Assembly (NCBI GenBank): GCA_023250175.1
Contig: JAHFBD010000073.1
Coordinates: forward strand, 1 to 9,748
From: Candidatus Melainabacteria bacterium
Lineage (GTDB): Bacteria > Cyanobacteriota > Vampirovibrionia > 2-02-FULL-35-15
Direction of reading: 5' to 3'
DNA length: 9,748 bases
Made by a program: the position numbers and the translations under genes. The notes under the pieces were generated by a model. The model saw only the letters and a program-made list of their open reading frames with translations, was not told the DNA's origin and ran no database searches. Position 1 is the stretch's first letter, and the number at the start of each line of letters is the position of its first letter. Positions 1 through 6,255 of the stretch are shown piece after piece.

Positions 1-166
1 TAATAAATTTTATAGATACGATCCCAACGAATTCTCTAAAATATTAGATGTTGTTGACCTTGAAGTAGTCTTAAATAATTCACAAAGTAATCTTCCTATA
101 GTTTATGATAGCGATTTTCTTGCAAGTGTACGTGCATATGATCATGTGTGCTTAAGATTTAAATAG
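1..166 (+). CDS. 3' end of an unrecognised protein gene (truncated by window)
   Basis: An open frame whose codons begin at base 2 runs without a stop to TAG at 164-166 and encodes the last 54 residues of a protein that starts outside the window. The visible tail begins NKFYRYDPNEFSKIL and ends RAYDHVCLRFK. It has a mixed hydrophobic/polar composition typical of a folded soluble domain and shows no membrane segment, low-complexity stretch or motif I recognise. The other two forward frames have early stops, which favours this one. It converges on argG, with 53 bp between the two stop codons and no clear hairpin terminator there. The function cannot be given. The coding call is moderately sure because only 165 bases are visible. 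Confidence 0.6.
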   Translation, partial: NKFYRYDPNEFSKILDVVDLEVVLNNSQSNLPIVYDSDFLASVRAYDHVCLRFK

Positions 167-219
167 TTTTATTTCTATCATTTATATAAATTAGTGAGTA
201 CTGTAGAAGATTATTAAAC

Positions 220-1542
220 CTACTCCAGCAATCCTAAATCGTTTACTGAAGGTAATCTCAGTACACCCAGTTTGGCATAGGAGTCAATTTTATCTCGTGA
301 ATCAGTTATATCCAGATTTCTTAACGCCAATTGTCCAATACGATCTTGAGGTCCAAACTCACCATCCTCTTTTTCCATGCTTAGTCTTTCTGGTCTATAA
401 GAAAAGTTTTCACCCTTAGTGCTTAAAATAGAGTAATCATCCCCACGTCTAAGCTCCAGTTTTACTTCTCCTGAAATAGTTTTAGCTATCCATTTTTGTA
501 AAGCATCTCTGAGCATAAGTGCTTGTGGATCAAACCAGCGACCTTCATAAAGAAGTCTTCCTAAGCGACGTCCAAGGGTTTTATAGTTATCAATTGTTCC
601 TTCATTGTGAATAGCAGTGATTAATCTTTCATAAGCAATAAAAAGCAATGCAAGTCCTGGAGCCTCATAAATGCCACGACTCTTAGCTTCGATAATTCTA
701 TTTTCAATTTGATCAGACATGCCTAAGCCATGTCTTCCCCCGATAGTATTAGCTTCTTGAATAAGGTTAACAGGATTTTCAAAGTTTCTATTGTTAATTG
801 CAATAGGAAATCCCTCTTTGAAAGAGATAGTTACTGTTTCGGATTCAATGTTTATTTTCGGGTCCCAAAATTTCACACCCATAATTGGCTCAACAATGCT
901 TATTCCTTTATCAAGAAACTCTAAATCTTTTGCTTCATGAGTAGCTCCAAGAAGATTTGAATCTGTAGAGTATGCTTTTTCTGTTTTCATCTTATAATCA
1001 AAACCACGCTTAGAAAGCCATTCACACATTTCTTTTCTGCCACCCAATTCATTTACAAAAGCTGTATCTAACCAGGGCTTATATATTTTAAGTTTACTGT
1101 TTACTAGTTTTCCATATCGATAAAATCTTTCTATGTCATTGCCTTTAAAGGTAGAACCATCCCCCCAGATTTCTACACCATCTTTTTTCATTTCTCGTAC
1201 CAGGATAGTCCCTGTTACTGCTCTGCCAAGAGGTGTTGTATTAAAGTAATATCTCCCCGCAGTACATATGTGAAATGCTCCACACATAAGAGCAGCCAGT
1301 CCTTCATTTGCAAGCTGTAATCTGCAGTCTATAAGACGGGCTTTTTCCGCACCATGCTTTAGAGCACGTGCTGGAATATCTTCATAGTTTGTTTCATCTG
1401 GTTGAGCAAGATTTGCTGTATAAGCATAAGGTATGCCACCTTTTTCACGAATCCATGTAAGTGCGGCAGAAGTATCTAACCCACCAGAAAATGCAATTCC
1501 GATTTTTTCTCCGATAGGTAATGAATTTAATATATTTGACAT
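220..1542 (-). CDS. argG: Argininosuccinate synthase, long (E. coli-like) type
   Basis: This 440-residue cytoplasmic enzyme joins citrulline and aspartate using ATP, giving argininosuccinate, AMP and pyrophosphate, the penultimate step of arginine synthesis. The N-type ATP pyrophosphatase loop AFSGGLDTSAA lies at residues 17-27. Substrate-site blocks follow at 101-111 (NTTPLGRAVTG), 127-136 (GDGSTFKGND) and 192-203 (STDSNLLGATHE), and the family block GGRHGLGMSDQIENR lies at 268-282. Length and near-colinear similarity match E. coli ArgG (about 447 residues) rather than the roughly 400-residue form found in many other bacteria. The ATG at 1542 is chosen because homology begins almost at once; no good Shine-Dalgarno sequence precedes it. 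No argH, argF or other arginine gene is in the window, so the gene stands alone, transcribed away from the orphan gene at 1709. The assignment is secure. Confidence 0.98.
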   Translation of the reverse strand: MSNILNSLPIGEKIGIAFSGGLDTSAALTWIREKGGIPYAYTANLAQPDETNYEDIPARALKHGAEKARLIDCRLQLANEGLAALMCGAFHICTAGRYYFNTTPLGRAVTGTILVREMKKDGVEIWGDGSTFKGNDIERFYRYGKLVNSKLKIYKPWLDTAFVNELGGRKEMCEWLSKRGFDYKMKTEKAYSTDSNLLGATHEAKDLEFLDKGISIVEPIMGVKFWDPKINIESETVTISFKEGFPIAINNRNFENPVNLIQEANTIGGRHGLGMSDQIENRIIEAKSRGIYEAPGLALLFIAYERLITAIHNEGTIDNYKTLGRRLGRLLYEGRWFDPQALMLRDALQKWIAKTISGEVKLELRRGDDYSILSTKGENFSYRPERLSMEKEDGEFGPQDRIGQLALRNLDITDSRDKIDSYAKLGVLRLPSVNDLGLLE

Positions 1543-1569
1543 TTTGATTTTTAAAATTTAACCCAAATG

Positions 1570-1598
1570 ATTTTACACTATAACATGTATGCAGTAAA
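1570..1598 (-). promoter_or_regulatory. Candidate sigma70-type promoter for argG
   Basis: Reading the minus strand, a -35-like TTTACT (1598-1593) is followed after exactly 17 bp by a -10-like TAAAAT (1575-1570). These match the consensus hexamers at about 4 of 6 and 5 of 6 positions. It would place the transcription start about 20 bases upstream of the argG ATG. The region is AT-rich, so chance matches are common. I could not recognise a convincing ArgR box here. Confidence 0.4.
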
Positions 1599-1708
1599 TA
1601 CCATGAATCAATAGTTTCTTTTTAAGATATCAAATCTATAGCAGCTCAAAATACCTTTTAATTAATCTTTCTATAAGATAATATTGTAACTAATGAAATG
1701 GGGGATTT

Positions 1709-2761
1709 ATGTCATTAAGATTATTAGGACTAAGTCATGTAGCAGCAGCAAGAAGTAAAGATCTTTTTCCACAAGAAGCAGGATTTAGACAAGATCTTAA
1801 ATGTGGATTTGGAGATGGAATTGAAGTGGATAATCTTGGAAAGTTATTAGAAATTGTTGAAGCTGAGATCGCACCAAAAGATACTACCATTGCTTTTGTA
1901 GGAAGACCTTTTGCGCTTCCAGAATATCTAACCTCAAAAACATTTTCATCACCAAGAGCAGTTTTTGAACATATTAAAACACCTAGAATTACTGTATTAG
2001 GCAGTACCAAAACTGAAGGAATACCAAACAAATCAGATGTTCAAGCAGCTTTGAGCAATGTTTCAACAATTGACAGTATAAGTCTTTTATCTCACCAGTA
2101 TCCTAAAACTTATTCCCCAAAAGTAAACCTAGCTGAAGTAAATAAAGTAAAAGACAATTCCGATAATGATATGGCAATTATTGTTAGTTTACAGGGTATA
2201 AATGAACCGTCTTGGCAGGATTGGAACTTTACCCCACCTGATAACATAATGGGTCTTGCAGAGCATATAGATGAAAATAGCTGGAGACATGTAAAACCGA
2301 GCCTATTAACATTTATCACGGGAGGAGTTCTTCCTAAAAGAGAACTTGTTATGAATAAATCAAAACTTCCAGTTATTTATATAACGGATGAGCCTTCCCC
2401 AAAACTATTAGAAGAAATAGATATTTTAGCTAAAAAAACTCAAGGATCTATAGTATTGGTAACAAGTAAAAAAAATCCTAACTGGTCAGTAACGTTAGAC
2501 AAAAAAGAGTCTTTTAAGCATATAGAGTTACCACCTGCATTTGAAGATAAACAAAATTCTATTAATGTAGGTACTATGATCCTAGTTCTAGATAATGAAG
2601 TTATTCCAACCCCATATAAATTTGACAAAGAAGTTTTAAATGAACTTTTAAGTGTTTTTGACAAGCAAGGGAAAACATATTGGGATAGCAGCAAACCAGA
2701 AAGTAGACGACTACCTATACTTGATAAGTATAGAAATAATCTAGTAATGGTTAACTCTTAA
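1709..2761 (+). CDS. Unrecognised 350-residue protein
   Basis: I do not recognise this family. The frame is open for 350 codons and is preceded by a G-rich stretch (GGGGGA, 1700-1705) that lies rather close to the ATG for a ribosome site. There is no signal peptide, no transmembrane segment and no long repeat, so a cytoplasmic location is likely. Hydrophobic strand-like runs alternate with helices: TIAFVGRPFALPEYL (60-74), ITVLGSTKTEGIP (94-106), MAIIVSLQGINEP (155-167), VIYITDEPSPKLLEE (222-236) and GSIVLVTSKK (246-255). This suggests an alpha/beta fold, perhaps Rossmann-like, but no catalytic signature is visible. It is divergent from argG (166-bp gap) and convergent with the prohibitin-like gene (165-bp gap). 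The coding call is strong; the function is unknown. Confidence 0.85.
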   Translation: MSLRLLGLSHVAAARSKDLFPQEAGFRQDLKCGFGDGIEVDNLGKLLEIVEAEIAPKDTTIAFVGRPFALPEYLTSKTFSSPRAVFEHIKTPRITVLGSTKTEGIPNKSDVQAALSNVSTIDSISLLSHQYPKTYSPKVNLAEVNKVKDNSDNDMAIIVSLQGINEPSWQDWNFTPPDNIMGLAEHIDENSWRHVKPSLLTFITGGVLPKRELVMNKSKLPVIYITDEPSPKLLEEIDILAKKTQGSIVLVTSKKNPNWSVTLDKKESFKHIELPPAFEDKQNSINVGTMILVLDNEVIPTPYKFDKEVLNELLSVFDKQGKTYWDSSKPESRRLPILDKYRNNLVMVNS

Positions 2762-2926
2762 AGAGTAATCAATGTGAATCTCTGCTTTTTCTGAAGTTTA
2801 AAACAAACCAAAACTTAGTTTCATCATCATGAATATAAATACTCAGCCTAGTTCCACTAACTGGAGCAGCTATGAACTAAAGCCTTTTAAATTACTTTTC
2901 TATAAGAAAGATATGAGATAGGCAGC

Positions 2927-3892
2927 TTACTTTTTCCCTGGCTGAATCAATATATTAGGAGTTTGACTTCCATTAGTAATAATAAGTCCACCTCTTTCAC
3001 CGGCTAGCTTCTGTGCTTCAGCTCTCATATATTCAATCATTTCAGGGTTTTTACGAAGAGCATCACCAATTTTAGAAATTGCATCAGCCTTACCTGCAGC
3101 TTCTTCTCTGACCTTGTTTGCTGCTGCAATACCTTTTTGTAGTTCAGCTAATGCATTGTTCTTTTCAACTTGAATCTTATTAGCGGCTGTTTGTTGTTCA
3201 ACTAATGCTTCTGCTCTTTTTTTCATTGCATCCTCTAAGTTACTTGGTAAGTGAACATTGCGTACAAAAACATCCTTGATTGTGACTAGTTCATTATTCA
3301 CTTGTTCAGAAAGGCTAGGTACATGCTCTGTAGCTCCCGGAGGAGTAAACCCTTTTCTCAATGCATTAGTTAAGTTATCTCTATTGTCATTAGCATCTTC
3401 AGCCGTATATTGTTTGACGACATCTCCTAAAGTATTTCGTAATCTTGAACGAATTGTTTTAGTATAAAAAGCCAGATTACGTGGATTACTTATGTAGTTA
3501 TGCAGATCATCAGCTTCATTTGAAGACTTGTCTGTATGTGTACTTGAACCAACAATTTCTCTATGAATTTTTCCTATTGCATCTCTATTTAATTCCCATT
3601 CAACGACGACATCAGTTTCAATAGTAATATTGTCCTTAGTTTGTGATTTAACAGTTTCTTTTACAACTTGAGTAGTAGCATCATATCTAATATTACTTTG
3701 AATAAATGGAATTACTAGAAAAGCTCCTTCACCATGGGTTCTATCAAGAGTTCCACCAAAAGTATCATATACAACTGATATTTCACCAGGCCCATTAGTT
3801 CTACAAGACATCGGTGTAGTAACCATTGCTGTTCCTAAAACCCCAGCAGCGATCCAACCTTTCTTTGATATATTTACGGGTCCTATTTGCAT
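2927..3892 (-). CDS. Prohibitin/SPFH (Band 7) family membrane-anchored protein
   Basis: This 321-residue protein has the prohibitin layout. A short N-terminus and hydrophobic segment (about 12-28) are followed by a Band 7 domain from about residue 34 (GPGEISVVYDTFGGTLD, then GEGAFLVIPFIQ). From about 220 to 300 comes an alanine/glutamate-rich coiled coil (KKRAEALVEQQTAANKIQ onward), ending in a tail with NPEMIEYMRAEAQKLAG. Family members form large membrane-bound rings and often act as scaffolds or regulators of proteases such as FtsH; that role here is inferred from family only. A good Shine-Dalgarno AAGGAG (3905-3900) sits 7 bases before the ATG and fixes the start. Cys30, directly after the hydrophobic segment (TTPMSC), could be lipidated, though the residue at -3 is proline rather than the usual aliphatic. 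No NfeD, HflK or FtsH gene is adjacent. Confidence 0.93.
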   Translation of the reverse strand: MQIGPVNISKKGWIAAGVLGTAMVTTPMSCRTNGPGEISVVYDTFGGTLDRTHGEGAFLVIPFIQSNIRYDATTQVVKETVKSQTKDNITIETDVVVEWELNRDAIGKIHREIVGSSTHTDKSSNEADDLHNYISNPRNLAFYTKTIRSRLRNTLGDVVKQYTAEDANDNRDNLTNALRKGFTPPGATEHVPSLSEQVNNELVTIKDVFVRNVHLPSNLEDAMKKRAEALVEQQTAANKIQVEKNNALAELQKGIAAANKVREEAAGKADAISKIGDALRKNPEMIEYMRAEAQKLAGERGGLIITNGSQTPNILIQPGKK

Positions 3893-3899
3893 GTTAATT

Positions 3900-3905
3900 C
3901 TCCTT
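3900..3905 (-). promoter_or_regulatory. Strong ribosome binding site of the prohibitin-like gene
   Basis: On the minus strand AAGGAG lies 7 bases before the ATG at 3892. It is one of only a few clear Shine-Dalgarno sequences in the window; most neighbours have weak sites or none. Confidence 0.75.
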
Positions 3906-3953
3906 ATTATTTCAAAATGTATAAACTACAATGTTTTACGATAAGGAGCATTC

Positions 3954-3973
3954 TAACAAATTGATTTTTGTTA
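3954..3973. repeat. 7-bp perfect inverted repeat upstream of the prohibitin-like gene
   Basis: TAACAAA (3954-3960) and TTTGTTA (3967-3973) are perfectly inverted around a 6-base spacer, about 60-80 bp upstream of the prohibitin-like start codon. The position would suit a regulator-binding site. The arms are A/T-rich, and one such repeat is not unexpected by chance in this composition. Confidence 0.3.
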
Positions 3974-4045
3974 AATAAGTATTATTAGAGGGATTTAAGT
4001 TTGCCGTACATCTATATATGTTTAAGGGTATAAAAACTTTTTGAG

Positions 4046-4123
4046 AATGTCATTCCCATGAAAATGGGAATCCAGATATGAAAGCTGCCTTTACTAGATT
4101 CATGCTTCCGCGGGAATGACATT
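4046..4123. repeat. 78-bp nested palindromic repeat element with dRS3-like core
   Basis: The ends AATGTCATTCCC (4046-4057) and GGGAATGACATT (4112-4123) are perfect 12-bp inverted repeats. Nested inside the left half is a perfect 8-bp hairpin with a GAAA loop (4052-4071, ATTCCCAT/ATGGGAAT). The right half holds a matching but decayed hairpin (4098-4117, ATTCATGC/GCGGGAAT, loop TTCC) with one mismatch and one G-T pair. The core ATTCCC-N8-GGGAAT is exactly the form known as dRS3 in Neisseria, and related GTCATTCCC...GGGAATCCAG elements are scattered in intergenic DNA of several bacterial groups. No transposase is present, so a non-autonomous dispersed element is likely. It lies in a divergent promoter region between 3892 and 4195, so terminator duty is unlikely. 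No target-site duplication is evident. Confidence 0.85.
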
Positions 4124-4153
4124 TATCCTTGATTTATTAGCCTCCACGATTAG

Positions 4154-4206
4154 AGGTGTTAAAATTAATCCAAGTCAAAATAAATTAGATTTTTATGGTA
4201 ACACCT
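4154..4206 (+). repeat. 8-bp perfect inverted repeat bracketing the start codon at 4195
   Basis: AGGTGTTA (4154-4161) and TAACACCT (4199-4206) are perfect inverted copies separated by 37 bases. The right arm overlaps codons 2-4 of the DUF3445 gene, so in mRNA the start codon would lie in the loop of a long-range hairpin. A regulatory role is speculative. Confidence 0.3.
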
Positions 4207-5268
4207 ATACAAAATAGGACTCATCTATTAGGTAGTTTTAAATTATCTTTTACTCAAAGTAAATGTTCAATCCCCATACTTCCCACAACTAATAATAAAT
4301 TTATAAGTCAAATACAAGAAACCTCCTTTCATCCACAAATTGAGTCACATGCAGACTTTGATGTTTTGAAAGAATATATGTCATTGTTTGGAAAAATTAA
4401 ACCACCTCATGTTGCTAAACCTTTAAATGATCTAAATAACCTAATTATTTTTGATAGAAATTATATTGAATATATGAAAGACAAAGAACAAATCTCTCAT
4501 ATGATTCCTGATAAAGTATTTATTGCATTGCCAGGACATGAAAGTGCAGCTGAAGAGTTGCTTAATTTAATTATTCAGCAATATCCTAACTATTTTGAAA
4601 GACAAGGACCATATATTAGAAATAAAATTACAAAAGAAGAGTGGGATCTGAGAGATTCAAGTAATCACCCATTAAAAGTAGTGGGTAGACTAGTTCCTGC
4701 TGATATATTTTTAAATAAAAAAATCGATGATAAGTATATTCTTGTAGCAGGCTCTGCACATCTTACATCCAAGTGGAGACTAAGTGACAAAATAGGAAAA
4801 ACCGTAGCTCAAGTACATTATGAAATGAAAAATGGGATTATGGAAGGGGTTCCTATTTACAAAGATCAATTAGAAAAAAGAGTAGATAGTTATTTTGAGC
4901 AATTAAAAATAGAAAAACCTTCAATACGGTTTGTCACACTGGTACACCAAGAAGCTTCATGGAGTCAGCATCCAGACATTTATATATCCCCAGAAGCAAA
5001 AAATTATACAATAGATAATATTGGTGACGAATTAACTATTAGAACAGAAAGAGAAACATTTAAAAGATTAGAAAATAACAGTGATTATATAGTAATGAAC
5101 ATTCATCCTTTTTATGCACCACTTAAAGTTATAGAAGAAAGACCAGATTTAGCAAAACATTTTTATGATCTACATGCAGAAATGCCAGAAGCATATAGAA
5201 ACTATAGATCAGATCTTAAAGTTTTTTTTAATCCACTTATGGCTTATTTAAAAAAGTATGGTGGATAG
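4195..5268 (+). CDS. DUF3445 / heme-dependent oxidative N-demethylase alpha-like protein
   Basis: The 357-residue product shows the conserved blocks of the DUF3445 family, whose best-studied member is the heme subunit of a bacterial dimethylamine-oxidising N-demethylase with a PAS-like heme fold. Visible blocks are an N-terminal PLNDLNNLIIFDRNYIEY (77-94), VGRLVPADIF (163-172), AGSAHLTSKWRLSDKIGK (185-202), QVHYEM (206-211), RTERETFKRL (283-292) and MNIHPFYAPL (301-310). The first roughly 60 residues precede the family core and look unstructured. There is no signal peptide, so it should be cytoplasmic. The reductase and other subunits of the characterised enzyme are absent nearby, and the substrate is unknown. 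No Shine-Dalgarno sequence precedes the ATG, but homology gives no better downstream start. Its stop lies 2 bp from the stop of the convergent cysQ-like gene. The family call is fairly sure; the enzymatic activity is inferred. Confidence 0.85.
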   Translation: MVTPIQNRTHLLGSFKLSFTQSKCSIPILPTTNNKFISQIQETSFHPQIESHADFDVLKEYMSLFGKIKPPHVAKPLNDLNNLIIFDRNYIEYMKDKEQISHMIPDKVFIALPGHESAAEELLNLIIQQYPNYFERQGPYIRNKITKEEWDLRDSSNHPLKVVGRLVPADIFLNKKIDDKYILVAGSAHLTSKWRLSDKIGKTVAQVHYEMKNGIMEGVPIYKDQLEKRVDSYFEQLKIEKPSIRFVTLVHQEASWSQHPDIYISPEAKNYTIDNIGDELTIRTERETFKRLENNSDYIVMNIHPFYAPLKVIEERPDLAKHFYDLHAEMPEAYRNYRSDLKVFFNPLMAYLKKYGG

Positions 5269-5270
5269 GT

Positions 5271-6095
5271 TTATTTCTTGTATGCAAGTTCAATCAAAGT
5301 ATCTAAATGAGCTCCTATAGCAGGTTCCATGGTAAGAGCAGTATTTGTATAATCCATATCTTGTCCATTGTCCTCATTAATTAAGTCCCCACCAGCTGCT
5401 CTTAAAATTGCATGAGGAGCTGCAATATCCCATGGAGATGTTTTAAAATTTAACCATGCTACATCACTAGAAGCATTTGCTACACTAAGCATACTCTTAC
5501 CCCCAACTTCAGGAATATATTCAACCTCTCTTCCTGCGATCTGCTTAGGCCTATTTTCTTTCTTATGTCTAACAGCAACTTTGAGTGGTCCTTGATTACT
5601 GGCTTTTACTGCATTGATAACTTTGACACTTAAGTCAGCCCCCATTTTATAAGCTTTATCATCATCACCGGTATAATAAACTTCATCATTGGTAGGATAG
5701 TAAACAATTCCTTTAATAGGCTTTCCTTTATGAACCAAAGCAATGTTTATAGTAAATCCTATACGCTCTTTATTTCCATTAGAATAGCTAATCATTGTAT
5801 TGGTCCCATCTAAGGGATCAACACACCAAAAAGTATCCGTTAATTTATTAATATCAAATTTGCTATGACTTTCTTCACTAAGTATTGGGATATCTTGAGT
5901 GAGTTCTGATAAGCCACTAGTCACTATTGAGTTTGACTCTAAATCAGCATTAGTAACTTTACTACCATCTTCTTTTATTGAAATTTGTAAGCCTGAGCTA
6001 ATGCATTTCATTGTAGTGCTAGCAGCTTTTCTTGCAATAAGAACAACATCATTGATTCGAATATTTAAAAGATTGGACAATTGTATTGTTGACAT
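5271..6095 (-). CDS. cysQ: 3'(2'),5'-bisphosphate nucleotidase, inositol monophosphatase superfamily (CysQ-like)
   Basis: This 274-residue protein carries the metal-site motifs of the lithium-sensitive inositol monophosphatase superfamily: VTNAD (47-51), ILSEES with Glu74/Glu75 (71-76), CVDPLDGTN with Asp93 and Asp96 (91-99), and SPWDIAAPHAILRAAGG with Asp223 (220-236). FTINIALVHKGKPIKGIVYY (114-133) resembles the matching segment of CysQ, which hydrolyses 3'-phosphoadenosine 5'-phosphate to AMP during sulfate assimilation and cofactor turnover. An inositol phosphatase or fructose bisphosphatase role is less likely but not excluded. It is slightly longer than E. coli CysQ (246). The start at 6095 leaves a normal N-terminus; only a weak GAAG lies upstream. 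No sulfate-assimilation gene is adjacent. It is convergent with the DUF3445 gene and divergent from the metallopeptidase gene. Confidence 0.88.
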   Translation of the reverse strand: MSTIQLSNLLNIRINDVVLIARKAASTTMKCISSGLQISIKEDGSKVTNADLESNSIVTSGLSELTQDIPILSEESHSKFDINKLTDTFWCVDPLDGTNTMISYSNGNKERIGFTINIALVHKGKPIKGIVYYPTNDEVYYTGDDDKAYKMGADLSVKVINAVKASNQGPLKVAVRHKKENRPKQIAGREVEYIPEVGGKSMLSVANASSDVAWLNFKTSPWDIAAPHAILRAAGGDLINEDNGQDMDYTNTALTMEPAIGAHLDTLIELAYKK

Positions 6096-6128
6096 ATTTA
6101 GTACTTCTTCAATTTATCTAGAATCTTA

Positions 6129-6137
6129 ATTGTAGCA
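6129..6137 (-). promoter_or_regulatory. Candidate extended -10 promoter for the cysQ-like gene
   Basis: On the minus strand TGCTACAAT (6137-6129) matches the extended -10 form TGnTATAAT with one mismatch and lies about 35 bases upstream of the ATG at 6095. No good -35 hexamer is seen at standard spacing, which extended -10 promoters can tolerate. Confidence 0.3.
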
Positions 6138-6215
6138 AACCATAATTTAGTATTTCTTATAAATGGCTTTTCACTAACTAAGCCATATTAGAGAATTTAT
6201 AAAATCAAGTGTTGA

Positions 6216-6228
6216 TTTGCAGTGCAAA
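6216..6228. repeat. 13-bp perfect odd palindrome in the divergent gap
   Basis: TTTGCA-G-TGCAAA is a perfect palindrome around a single central base. It lies 28 bp before the metallopeptidase start codon and 12 bp upstream of its likely -10 hexamer, so it would overlap the -35 region. It could be an operator for a dimeric repressor, but no regulator gene is nearby. Confidence 0.3.
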
Positions 6229-6237
6229 AACTTGAAG

Positions 6238-6246
6238 TGCTATTAT
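6238..6246 (+). promoter_or_regulatory. Candidate extended -10 promoter close to the metallopeptidase ATG
   Basis: TGCTATTAT matches the extended -10 form with one mismatch and ends only 9 bases before the ATG at 6256. Transcription would begin within a few bases of the start codon, giving an essentially leaderless mRNA. This agrees with the lack of any Shine-Dalgarno sequence. Confidence 0.35.
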
Positions 6247-6255
6247 TTCTAAATA

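Noticed and set aside
2857..2873. GTTCCA...TGGAGC hairpin between the convergent orphan and prohibitin-like genes
   Set aside because: A six-pair stem including a G-U pair with no following T tract on either strand; not convincing as a terminator.
2829..2921. A 30-codon plus-strand frame (MNINTQPSSTNWSSYELKPF...) between the orphan gene and the prohibitin-like gene
   Set aside because: It has no ribosome site, is very short and has no recognisable similarity. A chance frame or gene remnant is more likely than a real small protein, although its composition is not implausible.
4046..4123. CRISPR repeat, tRNA or bidirectional terminator reading of the palindromic element
   Set aside because: There is a single copy with no spacers, no tRNA cloverleaf features, and a position between divergent rather than convergent genes.
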